A stretch of DNA of 64,000 nt from Siphlonurus alternatus (taxonomy: Eukaryota; Arthropoda; Insecta; Ephemeroptera; Siphlonuridae): contig OX463784.1 in NCBI GenBank assembly GCA_949825025.1, forward strand, positions 14,303,283 to 14,367,282. The letters are read 5' to 3'. The translations under genes were made by a program, and so were the position numbers. The notes under the pieces are model-generated. The model had not been told where the DNA came from, did no database searches, and saw only the letters and a program-made list of their open reading frames with translations. Below are positions 36,023 through 47,800 of the stretch, piece by piece; the stretch's first letter is position 1, and each line of letters starts with the position of its first letter.

Positions 36023-37259
36023 ACCATATGTACGTAGAACTGAAACTGTGCGTTTTTTTTCTTCATTATATTGCTTAAATATTTTCATATCCAGAACATG
36101 CGGGGAACAATTCTGAAGGTAGCTGAGCACTTGGGCAAGACGCTGACGGAGGTGCAAGTTACGGCACTTGAGGCCTACATGGACTTCAACACCTTCAAGA
36201 AAAACAAGGCAGTGAACCATGAGAACTTAAAGACCTCCGGACTTATCGGCAATGATTTTATCAGAAAAGGTATAATGCAACAATAACAACTCAATCATCG
36301 TGAACCTGCGGAGCTGTAGCATCCAGATTAATCGTGTTAAAAAAAATGAATAACAAGTCAGAATTTTAATTCGGGTAGAAAAAAAAAATATATATAGTAT
36401 ACAGTATGAAATATAACCCCATACTGGTATGCATGCACAGCTTTTTAGAGTTTTAAACTAATATGTATATATAAAAGCGGAGAATTGGGGGAAGTTTATC
36501 TTTTAAAGAACTTATAATGAAAATTGATCATAACAGTTCACTCTAGTTACAGCTTATCAAGATATCAATCAGCAAGTCAATTTGCAATTGCTTAACATTT
36601 TTGCTAACGTTTTTTTTAATTTAATTCAATATCTATATTATTTATATATATATTTATACATATTATTTTATGGCAGCTCACATGAATTTTAATTATTTTT
36701 TATCCCCAAAGGTGGCTCTGGAGGATGGAGAGAATACTTCTCCGAGGAATTGAATGCCTCCGCTGATGCCTGGATAAAAGAAAATACAGAGGGCACGGAC
36801 TTTACATTCCCAGAAAACTGAAAACACAGTCTCTAATAGTATCTTATGATCACCTCATGAGCTTAGTTAAAATGTTTTAGTATTAGAAAAATAAAATAAT
36901 TATATCATAGAATAAAGTAAATATTTTCAATCCTGATACTACTACTAGTTAAAATTATTTATTTATTAATAAAATTTTAATATTTCTTATGTTATGAATT
37001 CAGAATTGCAATCTTAAAAATGTATATAGTATATGTAATGAGAGCAGGCAAAGTACCTGGAGGAAAATATATATGATCAAATTTAAAGAAAAAAAAAAAA
37101 TCAGGTAACAGCTTGTATTCATCATGTGTATTAAAAAGCTGACACTTTCTGTTCTGTTTATCAGAATATTAATTAATAATAATTTTTCCAATAATATGTC
37201 GCAAAGTATGCATTACTCCCAATGCAATCAATAAATATAATAAAATATAGAAGTATACC

Positions 37260-37500
37260 AATGGAACTGACTTTTTGCACTTCCAAAAAACTAAACATGT
37301 TATGTTCAAACATAAATCAAATCTAAGCCTATACGTACCCCACAACACTAAAAATTAAAGATAAGAGATAAGAGGCAAACAAACATACAAAGAAGATTGC
37401 AGTATTACAGGTTGCATCTTTTCTACAGAATAATTTTTGAATTTGAATAATAAAGCTATTAAGCTAGACCAACAACTTCTAAGAAAATAGCTGTGTCTAT
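37260..37500 (+). promoter_or_regulatory. Duplicated SULT promoter-proximal segment before pseudogene E
   Basis: Matches the region upstream of gene D: agaataatttttgaatttga, aataaagctatta, aaaatagctgtgtctatagt against aaaacagctctgtatctagt at 19,802. It then runs directly into exon 3 homology, so the noncoding exon and exons 1-2 are deleted. Confidence 0.5.
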
Positions 37501-38850
37501 AGTTTGAGAAAATCTTCCATCACGAGTACCAAAAAGATGACAAACCAAGTGTAATAAAAACTCATTTGGCATTTGAGCTCTTGCCTCCAACGTTTGCAAG
37601 GTTCAAAATAATGTCAATTTACCTGTACCACCCTAATTCAGTTATTTTATATATTTTTTTTTTAAAATTAGTTCTCGCACTCCAGAAAGTCTGAAAAAAT
37701 TTCAGAAAAGCATAATTTTATGAATATTTTCTTATTATGAAATTAAAAAAATGCAACCGTTTGCAATGTTACCTATTGAAATATTTAATTTAATTAGTAG
37801 TAACCTAGCAATTATTAGTACAACTCTGGATTTTTTTAAAATTTATTAATTAATATATATTTTATTGGTAATAGTATGTTACATTTAGTTATAAGTTTGT
37901 TTTGTGAATGTGATGATTGATTTCATTTTTATTTAGGTTGTATTTATTGCAAGAAATCCAAAAAAATGCTGCTATTTCAATGTTCAACTTTGTACCAGGT
38001 AACGATAATTTTGAAGATTTCTGGAAACGTTACCAAAGCAGTGAAGGTAAAAACTAAACATTTCAATTTTAGAGCATTTCTTTTGATCATCGTGTTTTTG
38101 TTTTGTTTTTAAGTGTTCTATGGACCATTTCTTTAAACTACAAGGATGGACCAAATGTACTCTTTATATTTTATGAAGACACTCAAAAGGTAAATTTAAT
38201 AACCAATTAAAAAAGTTAAATCTACGTACATACACTATGGGGTAAACTAGCAGCATTATTACCACGGCCGTCCACAAATTGCCATCCAATACATTTGATT
38301 CTTACATTCTCCACTGGCTTCAGATAAAATCAGGCTACATTAACTGAACCAATTTAAAAAAAACTAGCAATGTATCAATCAATAACTATTTTCTTTGGAG
38401 TTTTATTACAATTATTTATAACAATACAATTAAAGAAGAAATAAATACGTGGCCAATTAAAAACAATTTAAGAATTGTAACATGGGCGATTTCAGAAATA
38501 ATATAACCATAAAAAGAACCAATACAGTGGCAATGTTTTCTACAGTATACTACTTAATTTGCAAGACATACGGGGAACGATTCTTAAGGTGGCTGAGCAC
38601 TTGGGCAAGACGCTGACGGAGGAACAAGTTAATGAACTTGAGGCTCACATGGACTTCAACATTTTCAAGAAGAACAAGGCGGTGAACCACAAGATTGAGG
38701 GAAACACCAAAAGATAAAAAAAAAAAAAAAAAAAAGGACAAAAGAGACTACATTCTTTCTGTATCTTATCCCCAAACATGCACGCAACTAAAGAAGATTA
38801 TTTCTCGAAATAACTGAATTCCACAGCGATGAAAAAATAAATAAATAAAC
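37501..38850 (+). pseudogene. Decayed SULT pseudogene E, relative of gene C
   Basis: Remnants in order: exon 3 (to 37,600, missing nccnctaatctactgg-type codons before the donor), exon 4 (37,937-38,046, 110 bp, one extra base in the ccaaaaaaatg run), exon 5 (38,114-38,189, internal deletions), exon 6 (about 38,565-38,716, truncated in an A-rich tract) and a scrap of terminal exon near 38,777. Exon 4 and the following intron are almost identical to gene C (gtaaaaactaaacatttcaa), so E is a young duplicate of C that decayed fast. Exons 1 and 2 are absent. Confidence 0.85.
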
Positions 38851-38929
38851 AAATATATTTGTCAAGGACGTACTTGAATAAACCTAGACTAATCTAGACT
38901 TATCTAGAAACACTAGATGAACCCAACCC

Positions 38930-39159
38930 TGACATGATAATTAAAACAAATATTTATAGGTCCAAAGAACACAGATTACAATACAATTTTTCCACAACGC
39001 CATTTTTTAAATACGAAAAAACCCATGATGATGCGCTTCATGTGTACCTTGGTACGTGATAAAATAAATCAATCCAATTTAAATGAAAGATATGAAGCTT
39101 CAAGGCCAAAGTCTTATAATCTGGTTCTTACAATTTTAATAAATAGTCAGGTACTTGTC
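38930..39159 (+). promoter_or_regulatory. Putative promoter of SULT gene F
   Basis: Similar to the region before gene D. Carries TCAAGGCCA at 39,100, fitting the FTZ-F1 consensus at the position equivalent to TCAAGGTCA at 19,784. No clear TATA box placement can be assigned. Confidence 0.35.
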
Positions 39160-39191
39160 TTTCAGTCTATGTTGGTACATCTTCAGCACAG
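39160..39191 (+). other. Candidate noncoding first exon of SULT gene F
   Basis: cagtctatgttggtacatct then tcagcacag with donor gtaagagaat; paralogous to 19,872-19,900. The intron to the coding acceptor at 40,569 is 1.4 kb and holds a LINE fragment. Confidence 0.45.
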
Positions 39192-39261
39192 GTAAGAGAA
39201 TATGTACTTGCATTTTTTGCATTAAATGAAACTTTCAATTTGATTATTTGTGCTGAATGAT

Positions 39262-40237
39262 TGCATTTTATTTTATTTATTTATTTATTTATTTATTCAC
39301 ATTAAATACCAGTTGGTACATTGTGACTACATTATACAGTTATTTAATATCTGAAAACACAAAAAGAAATTAGTAAAACAATACATACATACAATTTATA
39401 ATATACAAATAATTCCAATATATATAAAACAAAGATTATCAGAAATAAGAATTGACACGTTCATTATTAATATTTTTCTTGTGAATAGAATAACAATTCT
39501 TTTTAATAAGATAAGTAAACAATTGTGTCTTAAAAATTGATATACTTTCAATTTGTTTTAAAGAATCAGGAAGTTTATTATACAATAACGAGCTCAGAAG
39601 GAAATGATCTCTTTTAGTTTGCTCGTAAGCTCCATATTTTTTATGGATTAGGTTTGACTGCCTAGTATTATGTCCAGTAATATTTCTATTAATTTCAAAC
39701 ATAGAATAGTTTCTTTTAACATACATTATCATAAAAAAAATACAAATACTTGGAAAATTCAATATATTAAGTTGCTCCCATATTTTTTTACAACTTTGTC
39801 TGGCTTTTGCTTGAATCATACTTCTAATAATTTTTTTTTGGCAAACAAAAACACTGTCAGCATGGGCAGATGAACCCCACAATAGAACTCCATAGGTAAT
39901 AATAGAATACACATAGCCATAGTATACTTTTTTTAACGTTTCTAAATTACACACTTTTCGTAATTGATTCATTGCAAAATTAGTTTTGGCCAGTTTCTTA
40001 TTTAGGTCAGCAATATGTGTTTGCCAGGACAATTTGTCATCAATTATTATTCCAAGATATTTACAGTTTGAGACCAGTTTGATATTTGTCAATGATTCAA
40101 ATTGTGTCTTAGTATTAACAGATCTATTGAACAGCATATAATTAGTTTTTAAATGATTTATTACAAGATGGTTATTGTTGAGATACTCTTCGAGAATTTT
40201 CATAGCAAGAGTTATTTCTTCTATTAGCGTATTTAGC
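39262..40237 (-). mobile_element. 5'-truncated non-LTR retrotransposon (LINE), C-terminal RT part
   Basis: An intact minus-strand frame at 39,439-40,203 (254 residues from its first ATG, open a little further upstream) encodes the region after the YADD box: VINHLKTNYMLFN, CKYLGIIIDDKLSWQTHI, YGYVYSIITYGVLLWGSS, then HNTRQ and a KLPDSLK segment near the C-terminus. This is the thumb and tail of Jockey/CR1-like reverse transcriptases. The catalytic RT core and endonuclease are missing. The 3' end is a (AAAT)n tail at about 39,262-39,300. It is inserted antisense in the proposed 5' UTR intron of SULT gene F. Confidence 0.85.
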
Positions 40238-40488
40238 GTTTATATTTTATTTATTGGTAGTGACAATGTTTGGAAAGAGGGTCGAGGGAAAAATTATTAA
40301 GAATAAATTTTTAATTTATTTAGCCAAGTAGAGGAAAAGAGCATTGTCTATGGTGAATTTCAATGACCACTTGTGACATGGTCTGCTGCAGAGTTCCATT
40401 CAGCATTTCAAATGAATCTTCATTTCTAACCCAAAATGAAAACAATAGACTTTTTTTAACACTACTTGCTTCCTCAGATAATAAAGTT

Positions 40489-40522
40489 CCCCCCCCCCCT
40501 CCCCCCCTCACACACACACACA
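40489..40522. repeat. C-tract and (CA)n
   Basis: About 16 C with one T, followed by six CA units, 47 bp before the coding exon acceptor of gene F. Confidence 0.9.
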
Positions 40523-40581
40523 GTTAAAACTTACACCTACAGTATTTTGTTGTTAACTGCCATGTACAGGTCCTGTATACA

Positions 40582-43384
40582 ATGGAAGAGTCTAAAAAAG
40601 AAGTACCATTCTCCATCACTCCAATAGAAAACAATCCAGATCCGAACAAAAAGGTTAGAGTTGGTACGGGTGGATGGGTTTTTCCAGAGATATATCGCGA
40701 CTATGCCCATCATCTCTACAACTACCCTCTAAAACCAGATGTACCTTGGGTTATCGGTTTTCCCAGATCAGGTTTGTGATGTACAATTTGTGTAGAAATT
40801 TTAAAGAAAACACAAAATGAATAATGAGTAGACCAAGAAACTAAAGTTCTTGCTGTTATAGGAACTACAATGCTACAAGAATTAGTTTGGTTGCTAAAAA
40901 ATAATGTTGATTTTGAAGGAGCTAAAACAGTAATCTATAAGAGAGTGAATTTTATTGAGTAAGTTAAGCACCAAATTTCTTACATTTAAAAATTATTTGT
41001 TAGAACAGTTAATTAATTATATAAAAATTAAATTTTAGCTCCTGCTTCATGAAAAACTTCCATCATGATGTTCAAGATGCTGAGAAAAGAAATGTCATAA
41101 AATCTCATTTGGTATTTGAAGTCTTGCCTCCAAATCTACTTGATGTCTGCAAGGTTTGAAATAATGACAATTTACCTTTTGGAATGAGCTCTATCTAATA
41201 TAGATATCAAGAATATGATTGGTTACCAACGGCGGAATTTGTTTTTTAATATTGTTCACAGTGCTCTCTGAGGCTCGATCCTAATACCCAGTCTGCACGC
41301 TAGACACTTAAGTATCATTTCTAAGTGGGGAATATATGTTATTTGCACAACATCCCGCTGTTTAATCACCCCAAGAATGAATGTAGTTATCATTAATTAA
41401 AGTAAGGAAATGTTTACTTTACACAGATAAGTGTAATATTTATTGTAAACTGATAGTTTTTTGCCAAAATTAATCAATAATTTCTTTAAGAAAACAGTGA
41501 TAAAATACTCAAAATGATCTAAATTAATAAGTGAGAGCACTGTTGAATAATTGTAATAAATGTAATTGTCCACTAAAGGCTGACCATATAGCATTTTGTT
41601 TCAAAGGAGTATAAAGTTTTTGATAAAATTATGAAGATAATATAATTCTTTTTCGCCTGTTATCATCAATTTTTGCATTTGTTAAATTTGTATCAATATT
41701 TAAATTAGAGTTTGATGTTATGATGACGCTACTGACTGTGAGTCAATTTTTGTCAGTTGGCTGATCATTGTGACATCAAAGTCAAATCCAAACTATCTTG
41801 AATAGTATCAGGTGAAAAAGAATAATCTTTTTTTTGTCGAAAGTTAAAATAATCAAATTTAATGTTTTTAATTTATCATGATTAATACTTGTGTTTCTTT
41901 TATTTTAAAGGTTGTATATATTGCAAGAAATCCAAAAGATGCTGGTGTTTCATTATTCAACTTTCAGCCAATGATTTCGGATTTTGAAGTTTTTTGGAAA
42001 ATTTACCAAAGCAATAGCATAAGTAAAAAAACTAAGCATTTATAAGATTTAAAAGCATTTTTTATCATATTTTTTTGTTTATAGTTCCCTACGGACCACC
42101 TTTAAAACACGTTTTACAAGGATGGGCCCAAAGAAATAATCCAAATGTACTCTTTTTATTTTATGAAGAGGCGCAAAAGGTAAAATACCAATTAAAATTT
42201 TTAAAAAAGTGAAATAAAAAATTTATCGTTAAAATGCAACAATCTAAAATAATAACAATGCTTAAATGAATGTTTCATCATCTCTTTCATGGAGGATATA
42301 GACTATAATTTATCCATGATCTCTTTGTATATTTTTTCTGACATTACTGCAGGAAAAATAAATCTCTAAAAAATATAAATCTATAAAAGTAAAATAAAAT
42401 TCAAGCCAAAAAGAAAATATTACCAAAAAATAAATTATAGTGCCGCAGTTGATTTCTACAGTACATTACTTCCAGGACTGGCGGGGAACAATCCTCAAGG
42501 TGGCTGAACACTTGGGCAAGACGCTGACGGAGGAGCAACTCGAGGCACTTGTAGCCCACATGGACTTCAAAGCCTTCAAGAAGAACCCAGCGGTGAACCT
42601 TGAATTCTTAAAAGCCACCGGAAAATTCGAGAATGATTTTATCAGAAAAGGTACCTATGTAACAGCTGTCTGATTATAAATTGTTATTATATATTAAATT
42701 TAAGAATTGATACGGGAGCCTGGTAAGCCTCAGCATGGTCGCAAGATAACTCTTACTGACAAGGCTAAATATCGGCCTGGCCACACCCGAAAGGGTAAAA
42801 TGGTGTCAAGGGTATTAGATACAGCTATCCTAAAACATAATTCACTGCTAATAGAAAATATGTTCTTTTGAATGACATCATTTTTATTTTAATAAATAGT
42901 TATACCATTCTGTAGCATCAATATTGCCAATATTCTCATCTCAGAGTACCAAGACCTTTTTCTATTTAGAAATAGATTGGAGATTAACACCTGCGGTGCC
43001 ATGATAACGCCTGATAATGTTGTCATAGGGTCAAATTCAAATTTCATCTTGACAAAAATGAGAAAGTAATTAGCACATTTGAAAACTGATTTTTCTGGTG
43101 AAAGAGAATAATAAAATCATATCTACATACTTTTCTTGAAGGTGTTATAAATGCTCTTTAACTATGGTGACATTTTAGGAAAATAGGGGTCTACTTCTTT
43201 GAAGCTACTGTCTGAATTTAAACAAAGAAACTTTGAGTGAGACAGACACAGTTTAATTCTTTTTATCCCCATAGGTGGCTCTGGAGGATGGAGAGAATAT
43301 TTCTCAGAGGAACTGAATGCCTCCGCTGATGCCTGGATAAAAGAAAGTTTAGAGGGGACGGACTTTGCATTCCCAGAAAACTGA
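40582..43384 (+). CDS. Cytosolic sulfotransferase, SULT gene F, intact
   Basis: Seven exons with canonical borders: 40,582-40,771, 40,862-40,958, 41,039-41,153, 41,911-42,022, 42,085-42,179, 42,476-42,650 and 43,275-43,384. They join to 894 bp, 297 residues, the usual SULT size. PAPS 5' loop is FPRSGTTM at residues 60-67 (most SULTs have PKSGTTW). The catalytic segment is K117-S118-H119, the 3'-phosphate site R140 and S148 in YIARNPKDAGVS, FLFYEE at 195-200, dimer-type segment K218-E223, and RKGGSGGW from R260. Exon 4 is one codon longer than in the paralogues because the donor moved 3 bp. The start is the first ATG after the acceptor at 40,569. It should sulfate small hydroxyl or amine compounds; the substrate is unknown. 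The poly(A) signal AATAAA is at 43,650. This is the only member complete and open within the window. Confidence 0.93.
42700..42810. other. GC-richer unclassified segment in gene F intron 6
   Basis: The stretch ggagcctggtaagcctcagc to ggtgtcaagggtattagata is distinctly richer in G and C than its surroundings and may be a SINE or LINE tail. No promoter boxes or ends could be assigned. Confidence 0.3.
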
Positions 43385-43745
43385 ACATTATACCTCAAAT
43401 ATTCTTATGAAGGTTTTGAAAAATCCTGTTCCCCCCTACCCTTCACATATATTGGGTTTCTTCGGGGGAGAACAAATGTTGTTAAAAATGCTTGAACATA
43501 ACGGGGTGTACTGTATATATTTTTTGTTCTTTTTTCTCTATGTTTTTTTCAAATGGGATTTTTGAAAAAGGTTTGTTTTAAAGTTGGGAAAATCAATTGA
43601 ACCATTCTTACAGTTCCAAGAGCTTAATTAAAATGTAGAAATTCTAGAAAATAAAATATCCTGACAATACTCCTTAAATTATTTCTCATACCTTCCACTA
43701 CACAAAGAAGTGAATTTAGAGTTTTCATGATACAACAAAAGGATA

Positions 43746-43849
43746 ATGATAGTGCCACATCAATAATGACAAACAGCATTTGCTGTGAACGCTCAAATCA
43801 ACGAATAAACAGCAACAGCTTTATTTTCTAGCAACTTTTGATACAAATC

Positions 43850-43893
<44 letters not shown>

Positions 43894-44112
43894 AGAGATC
43901 TGGCAACATTGTACGAGACTATCAGCTGATACTGTATTTACATTCTTCTTAATTTACGACACTAAATATAGTCGCCAATAATCTTAAGTTTTTTTTTTCA
44001 ATGCGCATCAAAAGCTGTTAGTCAGTAAGACAACATTTATCGTCATTGCTGATAGTTAACTTCAGCTTTCGCTGCAAATGCAGATAGTCACAATAACCAC
44101 AGCACTATCAAT
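43746..44112. mobile_element. MITE of about 367 bp with internal poly(A)
   Basis: Ends atgatagtgccacatcaata and ataaccacagcactatcaat are imperfect inverted repeats; inner words gcatttgctgtgaacgct and agctttcgctgcaaatgc also mirror. A run of about 40 A (43,852-43,890) lies inside. Confidence 0.6.
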
Positions 44113-44206
44113 AGTGTTTGAAAAAAAAAGAGACGAAATAAATTGAAGAACTTGTGACAACATGAATTATAGCACTACTAAACCAGCTACTATCCTAACT
44201 TTATAA

Positions 44207-44207
<1 letters not shown>

Positions 44208-44277
<70 letters not shown>
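44208..44277. repeat. (AT)n microsatellite
   Basis: About 34 uninterrupted AT units. Confidence 0.97.
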
Positions 44278-44279
<2 letters not shown>

Positions 44280-44444
44280 TGTAGCTAGAAGCCAAGGACT
44301 AACACAAACACTTAAAAGTGCTCAAAGAAAAAGCAAAAATAACAAAAAACTGTAATTCGTTATACTACAATCAGAGTTTTCAAATTTAAAAATTTTTTAT
44401 ACCTCATCAAAAACTATTAAGTGCTGATTCAATTCTTCCAAATT

Positions 44445-44528
44445 CTGAAATCTCGTAGCATAAAATAATATATTTTAATAAGTTATTCTGAAATCTCGTA
44501 GCATAAAATAATATATTTTAATAAGTTT
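44445..44528. repeat. 42-bp tandem duplication
   Basis: Two adjacent copies of a 42-bp unit beginning ttctgaaatctcgtagcata, with no visible difference. Confidence 0.9.
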
Positions 44529-44806
44529 TAACTATTAGATATGCTAATCCGCTGATTTAGCATTGCTTTTCAACTATTAACAAGAAAGCTAAAAATTTAC
44601 TATACCCAGCTAATATAATACTAAATAAAAATGAAGATCTGTTAAGATCAATTCATATCCAAAAAACAATTTTTAAAAATTGTTAATTTTTACAAATAAA
44701 TAAGATTTTTTTTATTAAATTTTTTCCATATTTTTTATTGTGTTTTTTTTTATCTTTTTTGTTAAAGAATCATTGAAAATTTGTATATACTTGGTTTTTT
44801 GTTGTT

Positions 44807-44813
44807 GTTTATT
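44807..44813 (-). terminator. Poly(A) signal of FAU/RPS30
   Basis: TTTATT on the plus strand, AATAAA on the gene strand, about 30 bp after the TAA stop. Confidence 0.7.
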
Positions 44814-44840
44814 TACCGAGAGTGATACAGCGTGGAATAT

Positions 44841-47800
44841 TTAAGAGTTAGCGTTTGGTCCGCGACGCCGCCCGAATGCCTGCACGATGTTGACAAACCT
44901 TCTGTTGTACTGGATACGACGCTTTGCGCGACCGGTCTTCTTCTTTTTCTTCTCCGCCTTCTCAACCTGACGACAGACGAGACCAAGACCGTTAGAATGA
45001 ATGACGACAAAGTTTTGATTACAAGGAAATTTCATAGAGCCCTCAACAGTATGAAAAATGGTAATTATTTTATCAAATCTTCTAAAAACTAGACTGAAGT
45101 GTCCATTACACCTTGTATCTGACCGACAAGGAGCATTTTGACTCCTTTTGGAGCTGAAATGGGGCACGAGTTTAAAACAAACAAACAGCTACAATAGAGC
45201 ACAAATAAAAATAAACAAAAACAGCTCCTCTAATTTTCTGACACTCAAGAAAACGAGTTTTAATTTTAATTTACTCTACTTTACACCAATCAATCAATAA
45301 TCAATCAGCATGGCTATGCTTATTGATGACGGGTAAACAAAAATCCTAAATGTATTTCGTAGCCTCAGAATATAAGTGTTGTATAAACAACAAAGTTTTG
45401 AAGTGATTATATTCCTTATGTACATGTAGTGTAAGGTCTATTATCGTCTCAAAACATTGTGGTCAATACGATACTTAGATTCTGAGGCGACGACTTATGA
45501 GAATTTACTTATGTAGCCTCATAACTTGACAGAGAAATTCATCTCCGTCGTCAATAAGTTCTGACGCAGGTTTATTTTGCATACAAAAATCCCCCCACAC
45601 ATCAGCAGAGAACTGAGAGTGGGTCTACTGGTATGCACAAAGAGTTACATTTCTAATCTACTGAAACTGACAGGCATATTTAATTTTATGTAACTTCTCA
45701 CTGTATGTAACTTATGAATTTAATTTTAATAACAACAGATAACAAATATATTTTTTTATTTCTATAATACAATAAAGTAAATAAATTATATGGGTCTTGT
45801 GTCTTGTATTGATTTTAAATATCACAAACAGTACTATTTCAGGAGAGGTTATTTTTAAATACTGAAATTTGTAAATGAACAATTTAGAATTCAACAAGAA
45901 GTTTAAAAATTCAAAATTCAAGATAACATGTCTTTTAAAGCTTTGTGCATATCGTCCCTCGTCCGCCCGCAATAATGAGCTATCTGAGATATATCCTGTG
46001 CGTGAAATTATGAGCTGTAAATACAGTAGGTTTAAAATAGAGCTCATTGTACTCACCTGAAATAGCAGCTTATTATTGCACACGAAAAAGTGGTAGCAGA
46101 TAACTCATTATTGCGGACGAGAGACGATATAGAGGTGATTTCACTTAAATTTTCAGAAAAAATTGGCAGAATTTGTTTCTAAACAATAAAATCAATACAA
46201 AATTGAAATGAAACCTGATTTGCATATAAAGTGGTAAATCCTTGGCTTACAAAAGCTATCACATAAAATACGGCAGTGACACCTGTCTAGGACAAGTAAA
46301 CCAATACCAACCACTCTAGAAAAAACATGCAACCTCTTGCTCTCACTTGTCAGTGAGAAGAACTTACCCTGGGGGTTTGTCCCTTGACTTTGCCAGCTCG
46401 GGCCAAAGAGCCGTGGACCTTTCCTAGAAAACAACAAGAAAATCATCAACAATTGATCACCAAGTTTTTTACTATAATATTTGATAATATTTTCACACAC
46501 AAAAAATTAAACAAATATACAGTCAAATTAATTTAATATTCTTTCCGGAAGTAGTCGGAAGTGTAAAAAGTTTGCAGCTCTTCTGTTTGTAATTCAGTTT
46601 TCAAACTTTACAGAGTGTTTTGACGTAGAAATATTGACCTATGTGTGAAATTGTAACGCTGTAATACGAATAGAAAGACCAGAAACCTTACACTTCCGGC
46701 TACTTCCGGAGGGAATATTATATAAATTGGACTCTAGTATTAGAGAATGTAGCATCAGCATTTTATGGTAAAAATTATAATTTACCAAAGTAAAAACGCC
46801 AAAGCCAAGTTTATGTTGCATATAAAATTTTCCCCCCAAAATCAGAACGTATACTGAAACTGGGTCTACTGATATGCATGAAATTTGATTGGAACGAATT
46901 TTGATATCAAAATAATGCTACACACAGCATGACAAGGACTGTCTCAATATTCTACTATTAGATTCTACGGGAATGAGCCCCGAATGCAAAGAGTTTCTTG
47001 CTGTATTATAAGGATAAACACTGTAGTAGAGATTGATCGAAGTACCCATAATGTATATCTGTCTGCACAGTTTGAGACATGTAATATGAAAAAAATTATT
47101 TCAGAGTGTATTGGACAGCAGTAAAATATATCTAAATTTGTTTTTAAGGGGATAATACTAAACTACAAACTGGCTACAGTAGACAAAAGTTATAGGTACT
47201 TGTTCCAAATGAGCCATATTTTATTTGGGATAATAAAATAGAAATTTGCTCTATTGTGGCAAGGTTTAGGCAAGCCCATTCTTACACCTTCAATGGATAA
47301 TTTACTGAGAAGCAAATCAACAATGACCTTTTATAAACATGGAAGAATGGAAGTATGGAATTAGTTGACTGGTATCCTTATTTTGCAAATATTACATTAT
47401 TCCCGTGAGAAGAAGACCGCGTCTCATTTAAAGAATGCGAACTAAAAGTGTATACACTTCAAACACTAATTTAGTATAAATACTTATTCTAAATGAGACA
47501 ACTTAACTGTAAACTAGCGCCAACACTTCGTAGTGTCAAAAGTTGGAAACATTTGCATCAGCTGATCAATGTTAAAAAATTTAGTGTCTGTGTTAGTGTT
47601 TGAAGTTGCTATTTCAAACACTAAATACTAGACCCTTCAAACCCTTCAAATACTTGAACACTTGCGCTAATTGAGACAACAGTTAGTGTCAATATGGCGT
47701 CAACACTTCAAAAAATTGACAATCGATAATGTGTTTAGTGTGCATTTATGTGTATTGGCATTCATTCGAAGTATTTGACAACACTGCATTCAAGTGACTC

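Noticed and set aside
38550..38741. Minus-strand frame starting with many Phe
   Set aside because: Antisense shadow of the exon 6 remnant of pseudogene E and its A-rich tract.
44832..45092. Plus-strand 86-residue frame
   Set aside because: Shadow of the last FAU exon on the other strand.
45712..46083. 123-residue minus-strand frame in FAU intron 3
   Set aside because: AT-rich, overlaps a MITE, and has no domain.
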